Of a stretch of DNA of 30,673 nucleotides, positions 23,625 through 30,673 are shown one piece after another. This DNA comes from CAYHYG01 sp964360835. Lineage in GTDB: Bacteria > Patescibacteriota > Patescibacteriia > UBA1558 > 2-01-FULL-52-15. Every line of letters begins with the position of its first letter. The first letter of the stretch is position 1. The stretch lies in assembly GCA_964360835.1 (NCBI GenBank), contig CAYHYG010000009.1, forward strand, positions 1 through 30,673, given 5' to 3'. The translations under genes were made by a program, and so were the position numbers. The notes under the pieces are model-generated. The model was not told the origin of the DNA. It did no database searches and saw only the letters and a program-made list of their open reading frames with translations.

Positions 23625-24176
23625 TTAATTCTGCGCCTCGCCCAGAGGGTTGAAGGCCTTGATAATGGTTAATAATACCTTGTGTCGCAATGATACATCC
23701 TGATCAGTCTCCGGCGGTGGAATGAAACCATCCAGCGCCGATTGTACCTGCTCGACCAGAGCTCCCTTATCGTCAGTGGCCAAAAAGAGCCACCACGGTG
23801 CGGAAATCTTGGCTTGCAAATCATCTGCCAGACTGACGCTGATCCGTAGATCATACATCAGTGGTATCAAGGCAAAAAGTTTGGCTTCGGCCTGATAGCT
23901 GAGGACGATAGCATCATCTATTATTTCTATCTTTTGGATATTTTCGTCAGCTATAGGTAAAAATTCGGCAATTTTCACCAAATCTTCCCGGCTTTCTATC
24001 ACGATAGGCACCCCTTCATCCAAGATAGACTTTCCCTGATCCAACGATTGTTCAAACTTCTCTCGGATGCTTTGACCGTCTATAACTATGTCCTCCCAGG
24101 TCTGCGCCTGAGCCGACAAGATAGAAAAATTGACTGCTACCATCAGGAGTAGTATTACTGGCTTCAATGACCTCAT
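23625..24176 (-). CDS. Exported hypothetical protein
   Basis: 183 residues. A signal peptide with an Ala-rich cleavage region ends near residue 24 (LSAQAQ). The mature part is acidic, contains no cysteine, and alternates helices and strands. A hydrophobic segment (LFALIPLMYDLRISVSLAD) could be a buried core strand pair. I recognise no family. It is followed 1 base later by the Cys-rich anchored protein, so the two are probably made together. Confidence 0.65.
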   Translation of the reverse strand: MRSLKPVILLLMVAVNFSILSAQAQTWEDIVIDGQSIREKFEQSLDQGKSILDEGVPIVIESREDLVKIAEFLPIADENIQKIEIIDDAIVLSYQAEAKLFALIPLMYDLRISVSLADDLQAKISAPWWLFLATDDKGALVEQVQSALDGFIPPPETDQDVSLRHKVLLTIIKAFNPLGEAQN

Positions 24177-24182
24177 AGTGTA

Positions 24183-24212
24183 TTGATAATGATAATCTGC
24201 TACAATTATAGT
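24183..24212 (+). promoter_or_regulatory. Probable plus-strand promoter in a divergent gap
   Basis: TTGATA (24183-24188), 18-base spacer, TATAGT (24207-24212), both 5 of 6 to consensus. It lies 21 bases ahead of ATG 24233. The same AT-rich gap (24177-24232) must also carry the minus-strand promoter; TATAAT on minus at 24205-24210 is a candidate -10. Confidence 0.45.
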
Positions 24213-24232
24213 ATATAATAACGTAAGTGCCT

Positions 24233-24709
24233 ATGAATAAATTACGACAAGAACACTATTGGGCTATTATCGGCTGCTCCTGGCTGGCCGCCCTCCTTAT
24301 TATCATCGGGCGCAGTAACATTCCCATACCTTCCCCCGACGGCCCATCCGCCGCTCTCATCCGTGAACCGATGACTGCCTCATCAACCACCACAACTATA
24401 AAAAAACCAATCAATACGAAACCGCAGGTTCCCTACGAAAAAATACTAGGTCTTTACAGCAGTCGACGTATCCAATTTAATGAAAGTTGTCAGGCCCTAC
24501 CTAGCAAACAGACCTATGCCAATAAAACCGTTATTATGTTGGATAATCGCTCTGCCAAAACCCGCAAAATCAAGGTCGATACAACCACCTATACGGTCAA
24601 ACCTTACGATTACGCTATCATTACTCTGAAATCTACTACCTTACCAATGGTCCTCCATATCAGCTGTGATAGTCAGATGAATGTCGCGGAAATTACCCTG
24701 CAAAAATAA
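24233..24709 (+). CDS. Membrane-anchored protein with C-terminal cupredoxin-like or beta domain
   Basis: 158 residues. One N-terminal helix (about 11-26, AIIGCSWLAALLIIIG) is followed by a Pro/Ser/Thr-rich linker (about 30-65). A C-terminal beta-rich domain holds two cysteines (one in NESCQALPS, one in HISCDSQ). The strand pattern (TVIMLDNRSAKTRKIKVDTTTYTVKPYDYAIITL) resembles a beta-sandwich; no copper ligands are evident, so cupredoxin function is not supported. Start: ATG 24233 rather than the GTG two codons earlier. It ends in a shared bidirectional terminator. Confidence 0.65.
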   Translation: MNKLRQEHYWAIIGCSWLAALLIIIGRSNIPIPSPDGPSAALIREPMTASSTTTTIKKPINTKPQVPYEKILGLYSSRRIQFNESCQALPSKQTYANKTVIMLDNRSAKTRKIKVDTTTYTVKPYDYAIITLKSTTLPMVLHISCDSQMNVAEITLQK

Positions 24710-24713
24710 TTAC

Positions 24714-24761
24714 AAAATTAAAAGTAGGTATAGGTCGCGACCTATACCTACTTTTAATTTT
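24714..24761. terminator. Perfect bidirectional terminator between convergent genes
   Basis: A perfect 48-base palindrome (24-base arms meeting at TCG|CGA, positions 24737/24738). The outer arm ends are A-rich on one side and T-rich on the other, giving a U-run on both strands. It serves the plus-strand gene ending at 24709 and the cupredoxin gene ending at 24765. Confidence 0.9.
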
Positions 24762-24764
24762 TCC

Positions 24765-25283
24765 TTATTCTACAATCAAGTTACCAACCATACCCATCTT
24801 TCTATGCTGACCAACACTGCAGTAGTACTCAAAGGTTCCGGTTTTGTCGGCAGTGAAGGTAACCGTAGCGGTGGCGCCGGCCTGAAGTTGCGCTGTCTTG
24901 GCATTAAATTCATCCAAGACCCAATCGTGGAAACCGGCTGTGTTGGTGAAATTAATCGTCACCACGTCGCCTTTTTTCACCCGAATTTCTTTGGTATCAA
25001 AAGCAAAATTAGATCCGGCAACAGCGAAAACCTTGGCGCCCGGCACATCAACTATCGGTGCATTGGTATTATTACCATCAGTCGAAGTAGCTGTCTCTGG
25101 TGTATCAGGGATGTCCGTACCCACGGGATAGGTTCCTTCAATACTATTAGTATTGCCTGTTGGTATAGGCGTGCCTGACGGCTTCTGCATATAATAGTAG
25201 ACGCCACCGGCTACAACGACCAGCAAAACGACCAGCAAAATAACTGGCATAGCCAGACCACGTCGTGATTCCATATTCTTCAT
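24765..25283 (-). CDS. Membrane-anchored blue-copper cupredoxin
   Basis: 172 residues. An N-terminal anchor helix (about 12-31) is followed by a Thr/Pro/Asn-rich linker (35-78) and a cupredoxin domain (about 83-172). Type 1 copper ligands are visible: H119 in GFHDW, then C155, H160 and M163 (or M165) in YYCSVGQHRKMGM. Such proteins carry single electrons outside the membrane. A second ATG (residue 4) is equally possible. It follows the sugar dehydrogenase gene by 79 bases on the same strand, so it could accept electrons from that enzyme; this is inferred from position. Confidence 0.9.
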   Translation of the reverse strand: MKNMESRRGLAMPVILLVVLLVVVAGGVYYYMQKPSGTPIPTGNTNSIEGTYPVGTDIPDTPETATSTDGNNTNAPIVDVPGAKVFAVAGSNFAFDTKEIRVKKGDVVTINFTNTAGFHDWVLDEFNAKTAQLQAGATATVTFTADKTGTFEYYCSVGQHRKMGMVGNLIVE

Positions 25284-25362
25284 ATGTATATAAATCTTTT
25301 AAATTATTAAATTATGTATTCCTTATTTTAACTGCCAAGACTAAATTGTCAACCGGTACCCC

Positions 25363-26580
25363 CTACTCTGTCAAACTGACTTCATAGATCAATCCTGCTT
25401 TGTCATCGGAAACATACAACTTATCGTCAAAAAATTTCAGATCAACCGGTCGCCCTAGAGATCTGCCTTCGTCCAGCCAGCCGGAAATAAAGTCCTGTCC
25501 TTGCTGACTGACAACCTTACCCTGATCATCCAGATCAAAGCGCACAATCTTATAGCCGGTCGGCGAGGTACGATTCCAAGACCCATGGTACGCCACCAAT
25601 AGGTCTCCTCGGTAAGGTTCTGGCCAAGTCAATGGCACAAAAGCTAGACCTAGCGGCGCTGAATGAGCCGGCAAATCTATGGTACTCGGTGTTTCGAACG
25701 GCTCCATGCAGGGATTTCTGATGTAGGTATTCTGATCAAAGACAGTATCATGAACATTCTGGCTGTAGCAGATAGGCCAACCATAGTTACTACCAGCTTT
25801 GAGAATATTTATTTCATCGGGAGGTAAATCATCACCCAAGAAATCACGCCCCATCTCGGTAGCCCAGATTTCTCCTGTCCTAGGATTTAAAGCCATGAAA
25901 ACAGCGTTACGTAAACCTTTGGCAAATTGGGTTAAACCTTCATCTTTCGTCAGATCCAGTACTTGAACAGTGGCTAACATTTGATTTTTCTCATGGCAGA
26001 CATCACAAGAGGATCCAAGTGAAACGTAGAGTCTCTCGTCAGCTCCAAAAAGAAGCGTGCGGGTGAAATGGCGGCCACCGAGTGGTAAATCTGCATCTTT
26101 GGAAATGTATTCACTAGCAACATGATAATCTGGTCCTATTATGGAATCTTCTGTTGCTACATATAACCCACCTAATTCCGGCTGAAAGGCCAAACCATGG
26201 GGTTTACGCAAATCCTTCAAGACATCTTCCTGTTTGATAACTTTACCATCTGCAAACTGTAATTCTGTAACTGCTCCTTGAGCCGTGCGACTGACAAATA
26301 ATCTACCTTCAGGGCTCCAAGCCAAAACACGGGCGCCCGGCAGATCATCAGCCAAAACCCGAATCCGTAATCCGTCTGCCAATTGTAATGGAAGCTTGGT
26401 AGTATTTTCGCTGCCCGGAACCACAGATGGAGTAGTTGTTGGTAATTCTTCCGCTATATTGCCTATGGGTGGCAAGAAAGCCAGACCTGAACCGCGAAAA
26501 TAGCGCCAACTATAAATGCCGGCTATAGCTCCCCCACCGACGGCTAAAACGCCAATAATTATTAATATAATCTTTCTCAT
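25363..26580 (-). CDS. PQQ-type glucose/sorbosone dehydrogenase homologue, membrane anchored
   Basis: 405 residues. An N-terminal helix (about 3-24) precedes a Pro/Thr linker and a six-bladed beta-propeller. Family segments include PHGLAFQPE, GRHFTRTLLFG, YVSLGSSCDVC, TEMGRDFLGDDLPPDEIN with GSNYGWP, and LLVAYHGSWNR. Known relatives oxidise aldoses or sorbosone with pyrroloquinoline quinone outside the cytoplasm. PQQ use here is assumed, not shown. The CDVC pair is also seen in many sorbosone-type relatives. The ATG overlaps the stop of the DUF7282-like gene (ATGA). Confidence 0.9.
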   Translation of the reverse strand: MRKIILIIIGVLAVGGGAIAGIYSWRYFRGSGLAFLPPIGNIAEELPTTTPSVVPGSENTTKLPLQLADGLRIRVLADDLPGARVLAWSPEGRLFVSRTAQGAVTELQFADGKVIKQEDVLKDLRKPHGLAFQPELGGLYVATEDSIIGPDYHVASEYISKDADLPLGGRHFTRTLLFGADERLYVSLGSSCDVCHEKNQMLATVQVLDLTKDEGLTQFAKGLRNAVFMALNPRTGEIWATEMGRDFLGDDLPPDEINILKAGSNYGWPICYSQNVHDTVFDQNTYIRNPCMEPFETPSTIDLPAHSAPLGLAFVPLTWPEPYRGDLLVAYHGSWNRTSPTGYKIVRFDLDDQGKVVSQQGQDFISGWLDEGRSLGRPVDLKFFDDKLYVSDDKAGLIYEVSLTE

Positions 26581-27068
26581 AATCCTACAGATGATGAAGC
26601 GTTAATTAAATCCTGATCAAAATCTTGGTTGGTGATGATAAACTGTTGTATCACGGGCATCTCCTGATCTCTGTCGTCATACATGCCGTCACCATTATCT
26701 TTGACCAACTGTGCCTCCAGAGACTCTCCTACTCCCACCGGTCGGACAGGCACAATAATAACATTAGGATGAACTCCTGCCGATAAATAATCACTGACTC
26801 CGATAATTTCCTGATCTTGGACTACCGCTCGGCGTACGACTACAAAACCACCCCAGGGTAATTCGGTTTTCTCCGTCATAAAAAAATTGCTACGATTCTG
26901 GCTATCAATCTCCAGTTTCGGCACGGTGACACCCGCCGTATCTCTGCCGGCGTAATCATAACGCCAACTGGCAGGTGGGTTGAAATAAAACCAGACGAAA
27001 CAAGCCAGGATAATCCCCACCAGACTATAGAGAAAGCGCTCTGAACGAAATAAAGCCAAAATAGGCAT
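26577..27068 (-). CDS. DUF7282-like membrane-anchored protein
   Basis: 163 residues. An N-terminal helix (about 12-29) is followed by an extracytoplasmic beta domain with WGGFVVVRRA, GVSDYLSAGVHPNVII and LEAQLVKDNGDGMYDD, the order seen in DUF7282. The DNGDGMYD loop looks like a calcium site. Function unknown. It overlaps the dehydrogenase gene by ATGA and is the first gene of that unit. Confidence 0.75.
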   Translation of the reverse strand: MPILALFRSERFLYSLVGIILACFVWFYFNPPASWRYDYAGRDTAGVTVPKLEIDSQNRSNFFMTEKTELPWGGFVVVRRAVVQDQEIIGVSDYLSAGVHPNVIIVPVRPVGVGESLEAQLVKDNGDGMYDDRDQEMPVIQQFIITNQDFDQDLINASSSVGL

Positions 27069-27163
27069 GTAGCCAGTATATCATATTGACGTACTGTATA
27101 TAAATTGCTTACATAGCTGGGTTAGCCGTTCCTTGGCCACAACCTCTGATAAAAGGAGATGAG

Positions 27164-27586
27164 ATGAAAGCTAAACACTACTTCTTTATCTACTGTGATT
27201 TCTGCGACCGCTCGTCAATCATGATCGAACCCGGGGTGATCGATTTTCGACCGGAAGATGTGATCTTTCACTGTCCGTATTGCGAGACTACTCACTGGCT
27301 GGATCAGGATGATCACCTGAGTGAACTGCTGGAGAAACCGAGTCAGTACCGGCATTTTTTCGCAACCCGCTGTCCCCAGTGCTCAGCGCCTCTTTTTGCC
27401 TGGGCCAACAGCTCCACCACCAGCCCAGCCCCTTTTTACAGAAAATGTCCCTGTCGTCATCGGGTACTCCTAACACGTGACCAGGCATTCATGACCCTGC
27501 CTTTGTCAGAGCTACGATGGTCGAAATTTCATCAGGCAAGAAGACTGACCCTGCGTCTGCAGGATCCGCTGTTGCCTCTCTACTAA
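27164..27586 (+). CDS. Small zinc-ribbon protein
   Basis: 140 residues. Four Cys pairs: C11/C14, C37/C40, C70/C73 and C95/C97. This suggests two zinc ribbons separated by an acidic helix (47-60). The C-terminus is basic (about 118-134) and could bind nucleic acid. No known family recognised. A clean AAGGAG at 27153-27158 sits 5 bases before ATG 27164. It stands alone on the plus strand and converges on the ATPase gene. Confidence 0.75.
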   Translation: MKAKHYFFIYCDFCDRSSIMIEPGVIDFRPEDVIFHCPYCETTHWLDQDDHLSELLEKPSQYRHFFATRCPQCSAPLFAWANSSTTSPAPFYRKCPCRHRVLLTRDQAFMTLPLSELRWSKFHQARRLTLRLQDPLLPLY

Positions 27587-27620
27587 AGCCGCCGACACCC
27601 TCGGGTGATCAGGCGGCTTT
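27585..27620. terminator. Terminator shared by the zinc-ribbon and ATPase genes
   Basis: Stem AAAGCCGCC (27585-27593) / GGCGGCTTT (27612-27620), with a further CACCC/GGGTG pairing inside. The plus side continues TTTCTTCTTCTG and the minus side starts with the A/T end at TTTAGT. It overlaps the last codons of the ATPase. Confidence 0.75.
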
Positions 27621-30293
27621 CTTCTTCTGCGCCTTAATCCTAATGCTGACCATCTTGAGTACCTCAATGGCAATCAAAATGATACCAACAGCCAGACCTA
27701 TCGGTAGCCAGTGAGCCAGACTCAGAGCTCGTGTATGTAAGAATAGCTGTAACCAAGGCAGATAAATGGCTGATAATTGCAGTAGGAAACTAATGATAAT
27801 AGCCATGTTCAGATAGCGGTTGGAAAAAATTGTCGATCGCCATATCGGCAGACTCGTATTGCGTAGACTATAGGCATAGGCCAGTGTGGCCGTACCCAGA
27901 GTGGCAAAAGCCGATGTCTGAGCTAATAGATGATCGCCTGACTGTTGCAGTTGATAGAGATAAATCAGAAAGGAGATGACACCGGTAATCAATGAAATGC
28001 CTAATATCATAAGTCGTTGTGGCCTGCCGATTAGTGATTTCTTTGGCGAAGTAGGATGGCGTTGCAAGACATCTCCTTCCTCGGGCTCCATACTCAGAGC
28101 TAACTGCGGGAAGCTATCGGTCACGAGATTGAGCCAAAGTACTTGAGCAGCAGCTAATGGCAAAATTACTCCGTTGACATCGGTGAAAATAAGTGCCAAT
28201 AAAATTACGATGACTTCTGAGAAACTGCCAGCCAATAAATATAAAATGATCTTGGAAATATTGTGAACAATGACACGGCCTTCTCGCACCGCCGCTACAA
28301 TAGTTTTAAAATTATTATCCAGCAGGACCAGATCAGCCGTTTCCTTGGCCACATCACTGCCACTTCCCAGAGCCACCCCGATATCTGCTGTCTTCAGGGC
28401 CGGCGCGTCATTGATGCCGTCACCGGTCATGGCCACTACCGCACCGTGCGACTGCCAGGCCTGCACGATACGCAATTTATCTTTGGGTGAGACACGGGCG
28501 TAAACTGAGATGCTCTTGACCCGCCGACGTAAATCACTCTCCGTCAGAGACAACAATTCTTCACCCTCAATGCTATGCTCCTCATTAGCCGGTATACCTA
28601 ACTGTTTGGCGATAGCCCGTGCCGTCAAAATATTATCTCCAGTTATCATAACCGTCCTGATGCCGGCTTCCTTGGCCTGCCTTATGGTCTCCGCGGCCTC
28701 CGGACGTATCAAGTCACTGAGCGCCACAAAACCGATAAATTGCAGTTGCTGTGACGACAGATCATCAACTTTCAGCGTCTGGTATTCTTTACTAACAGAA
28801 GCCGCCGCGCAGGCTATGACGCGATATCCTTTGCGGCTCAGTGTTTGATACTCCTGTTGCAAACACTGACGCTCTGCCTCAGATAAGGCTTGCTTCTTGT
28901 TGCTATGAGCCAAATAACTCGAAGCTTGCTCCAATATTCTTTCTGGAGCTCCTTTGACTACGATCAAATTCCTGTCTCCATCCTGATGTAACGTAGCCAT
29001 AAATTTCCTATCCGAGGTAAACGGTATGGTGTCTAAGCGCGGATAGTCAGCATCCAATTTTGACTTGATGAACCCATGTTCGGCCGCATCTCGAATCAAT
29101 GCCTGCTCTGTAGCAGTGCCCAGTATACGCCATTGATGAATATCCTCTGATTCATTCTCAACCACTGCGTCATTGCTAATAGTGACATACGTCAGAAGCT
29201 TCTGACCGCTGGACGGCAGTCCTTCATGAGCGATCTGTGATAAATCAATCTGATGACCGGGGGTAGCGATGTAAGCCAACCGCATCTCACCCACCGTCAA
29301 GGTACCGGTTTTGTCAGTACAAATAATAGTAGTCGAGCCCAATGTTTCCGCCGCCTGCAAACTGCGCACCAGCCCATTTCGCGATAATATTCTTTGCATT
29401 CCGATAGTCAGGACGACCGTCACGCCTATGACCAGACCTTCTGGTATAGCGGCTACCGCCAGAGCCACACTTAGACTAAACATTTCCGCTAGCGGATAAT
29501 GAGCTACCAGTCCCAAAAAGAAAATAACTACCGCCACCGCGATGATGATCAGGGAAATCTGATAGCTAAATTGCGTCAATCTCTTTTGTAACGGTGTCTT
29601 GGTCTGATCGGTCGTGCCCAAGAGTCGCGCCACCGCACCCACCTCAGTGTCAATGCCTGTAGCGATAACTAAAGCCTGTCCACTACCGGAAACTACAAGT
29701 GTCGACATATAGACCATATTATGTCGGTCAGCCGTTAGGGTGCCTTCAGGCATGGCCTCTGTCTTTTTTTCTACCGGCATTGACTCACCAGTCAGGATTG
29801 ATTCGTTGACTTGCAAATCAACTGCTGACAGCAGTCTGGCATCGGTCGGCACCGTGTCACCGGCTACCAACACAATAATGTCGCCAGCAACTACATCTTT
29901 ACGATCTATTTCTTGCTCCTGTCCTCCTCGGATAACGCGGGCTCGCGGTTTAATTATGGAATATAGCTTTTCTAGTGAACGGTTGGCTCGGTACTCCTGA
30001 AAAAAGCCCATAATCACCTGGATGAGGACAGCTGCCAAAATCACCTCCGCATCGACCACGTCTCCTAGAAACCAACTGATACCACCGGCAATCAACAATA
30101 TATAGATCAGAGCATTGTGAAATTGTGATAGCAAAATCTTCAATCCAGATGCCTTTCGAGCGGCCGGTAATTGCGAGGCAGAATCTGTCAGGCGTTTGGC
30201 GACTTCATTCTCGCTTAAACCCTTAATCGAAGATTTCTGCAATTCTAATGATTTCCTCGTTGAAAAGCTGTGCCACAAAATTTCATGAGACAT
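27609..30293 (-). CDS. P-type cation-transporting ATPase (Ca2+-like, P2 type)
   Basis: 894 residues, full length. The actuator loop TGES is at 168-171. The phosphorylation site is D327 in CTDKTGTLT. The P-domain has MVTGDNILTARAIA and the hinge VAMTGDGINDAPALKTADIGVALG. Helix M4 keeps PEGL (284-287), M5 has SEVIVILLALI with the transport glutamate, and M6 has NLVTD, as in SERCA-type pumps. There is no N-terminal metal-binding domain, so a heavy-metal P1B pump is excluded. It pumps Ca2+ or Mn2+ outward at the cell membrane; the ion is inferred. ATG 30293 has a TACAAT about 10 bases upstream, so the leader may be very short. Confidence 0.95.
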   Translation of the reverse strand: MSHEILWHSFSTRKSLELQKSSIKGLSENEVAKRLTDSASQLPAARKASGLKILLSQFHNALIYILLIAGGISWFLGDVVDAEVILAAVLIQVIMGFFQEYRANRSLEKLYSIIKPRARVIRGGQEQEIDRKDVVAGDIIVLVAGDTVPTDARLLSAVDLQVNESILTGESMPVEKKTEAMPEGTLTADRHNMVYMSTLVVSGSGQALVIATGIDTEVGAVARLLGTTDQTKTPLQKRLTQFSYQISLIIIAVAVVIFFLGLVAHYPLAEMFSLSVALAVAAIPEGLVIGVTVVLTIGMQRILSRNGLVRSLQAAETLGSTTIICTDKTGTLTVGEMRLAYIATPGHQIDLSQIAHEGLPSSGQKLLTYVTISNDAVVENESEDIHQWRILGTATEQALIRDAAEHGFIKSKLDADYPRLDTIPFTSDRKFMATLHQDGDRNLIVVKGAPERILEQASSYLAHSNKKQALSEAERQCLQQEYQTLSRKGYRVIACAAASVSKEYQTLKVDDLSSQQLQFIGFVALSDLIRPEAAETIRQAKEAGIRTVMITGDNILTARAIAKQLGIPANEEHSIEGEELLSLTESDLRRRVKSISVYARVSPKDKLRIVQAWQSHGAVVAMTGDGINDAPALKTADIGVALGSGSDVAKETADLVLLDNNFKTIVAAVREGRVIVHNISKIILYLLAGSFSEVIVILLALIFTDVNGVILPLAAAQVLWLNLVTDSFPQLALSMEPEEGDVLQRHPTSPKKSLIGRPQRLMILGISLITGVISFLIYLYQLQQSGDHLLAQTSAFATLGTATLAYAYSLRNTSLPIWRSTIFSNRYLNMAIIISFLLQLSAIYLPWLQLFLHTRALSLAHWLPIGLAVGIILIAIEVLKMVSIRIKAQKKKAA

Positions 30294-30323
30294 ATAGCAT
30301 CATTGTAGCAGAGCCGGAGTAAA

Positions 30324-30348
30324 TAAAAAAACGCCTAACTGAGGCATT
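30324..30348 (-). terminator. Intrinsic terminator upstream of the ATPase gene
   Basis: On the minus strand AATGCCT-CAGTT-AGGCGTT (7 pairs with one G-U; 30342-30348 / 30330-30336) runs into a T-run of seven to eight. It ends transcription arriving from the right of the window. Confidence 0.7.
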
Positions 30349-30367
30349 TGAAAATTATTTTAGCGAA

Positions 30368-30423
30368 TGTCCCTCGGCTTCGCGACATCAGACGTGGTCG
30401 CCCCTTCGGCTACACTCAGGGAC
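30368..30423. repeat. GC-rich hairpin repeat, copy A
   Basis: Starts TGTCCCTCGGCTTCG and ends CTCAGGGAC. The outer arms pair; the inner part reads GCGACATCAGACGTGGTCGC and pairs only partly. It shares CATCAGACGTGG or GTCAGACG-type cores with copies B and C. No gene is visible in 30349-30673. Confidence 0.75.
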
Positions 30424-30505
30424 CTTGCTCGGGGCACCCCGCCTCGCCATAGTTCTATTGGAGTATAGTAGGACGGTTGAGGCTTTAGCAGAAAGGACAA
30501 GATGA

Positions 30506-30549
30506 TGTCCCTCGACTCCGCCGCGTCAGACGCGGCTGCGCTCGGGACA
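30506..30549. repeat. GC-rich hairpin repeat, copy B, followed by a T-run
   Basis: TGTCCCTCG...CTCGGGACA with inner arms GCCGCGT-CAG-ACGCGGC. Six T's follow on the plus strand (30550-30555), so this copy could act as a plus-strand terminator. Confidence 0.8.
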
Positions 30550-30571
30550 TTTTTTCACGATTTACTCAGGA

Positions 30572-30615
30572 TGCCCTTCGGCTTCGCCACGTCAGACGTG
30601 GCTTCGCTCAGGGCA
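30572..30615. repeat. GC-rich hairpin repeat, copy C
   Basis: TGCCCTTCG...CTCAGGGCA with inner arms GCCACGT-CAG-ACGTGGC. The outer and inner arms both differ from copy B in a way that keeps base pairing, which is the mark of a conserved hairpin. Confidence 0.8.
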
Positions 30616-30673
30616 CCCCGCCAATGGCAGGGTGGTGTCTGCATTGTACCAAGCTCGCACCTATTTCCAAAAT

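Noticed and set aside
27069..27163. Promoter for the zinc-ribbon gene from TTGACG at 27086-27091
   Set aside because: The only -10 at a workable distance (TACATA, 18-base spacer) matches half of the consensus, too weak to report as a feature.

Overview
The window reads as a chromosomal segment of a small-genome bacterium, most likely a member of the Patescibacteria/CPR. Four things suggest this: a giant SpvB/FG-GAP/YD-repeat (RHS) surface protein, a 7TM-sensor histidine kinase, short lipid-anchor-free proteins held by one N-terminal helix with Cys-rich and serine/threonine/proline linkers, and tightly overlapping genes (repeated ATGA and TAATG junctions). The lineage is an inference; there is no rRNA or ribosomal protein here to settle it. 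TGA acts as a normal stop at many junctions, so the recoded CPR lineages are unlikely. Nearly all genes lie on the minus strand, so the window is described below from its right end to its left end, in the direction of transcription.

Right end (27.6-30.67 kb): a short block of GC-rich hairpin repeats, then a complete P-type cation (Ca2+-like) ATPase. A plus-strand zinc-ribbon protein converges on it and shares a terminator. At 23.1-27.1 kb are extracytoplasmic proteins: a DUF7282-like protein, a PQQ-type sugar (sorbosone/glucose) dehydrogenase homologue and a blue-copper cupredoxin. A plus-strand anchored protein is separated from these by a perfect bidirectional terminator. Two further small exported or anchored proteins follow.

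Signalling block (11.0-23.1 kb): first comes a compact operon of three stand-alone 7TM receptor-like proteins, an asparaginase-fold protein with an altered catalytic motif, and a nucleoside-deoxyribosyltransferase-like domain fused to a ribbon-helix-helix DNA-binding domain. Next is an operon of alpha/beta hydrolase, acyl-CoA/AMP ligase, PLP alpha-oxoamine synthase, amidohydrolase, 7TM-GAF-GAF histidine kinase, a small membrane protein and a DUF6624 protein. The second operon looks like an acyl-derived signal or lipid pathway coupled to a sensor kinase.

RiPP-like block (6.6-10.9 kb): a 56-residue peptide ending in a five-cysteine tail sits directly upstream of a radical SAM/SPASM protein that has a C-terminal PqqD-like (RRE) domain. 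A HExxH metallopeptidase-like protein and an ABC-F ATPase follow. I regard this as the best candidate for an undescribed system: precursor, maturase, possible leader protease and possible self-protection, with hairpins between the genes.

Left end (1-6.5 kb): DUF6176-like protein, YbaK-type tRNA-editing domain, SAM methyltransferase and then the RHS giant, which runs off the left edge. The genes are joined by ATGA overlaps, so the giant protein is probably translated by coupling to the small enzymes before it.
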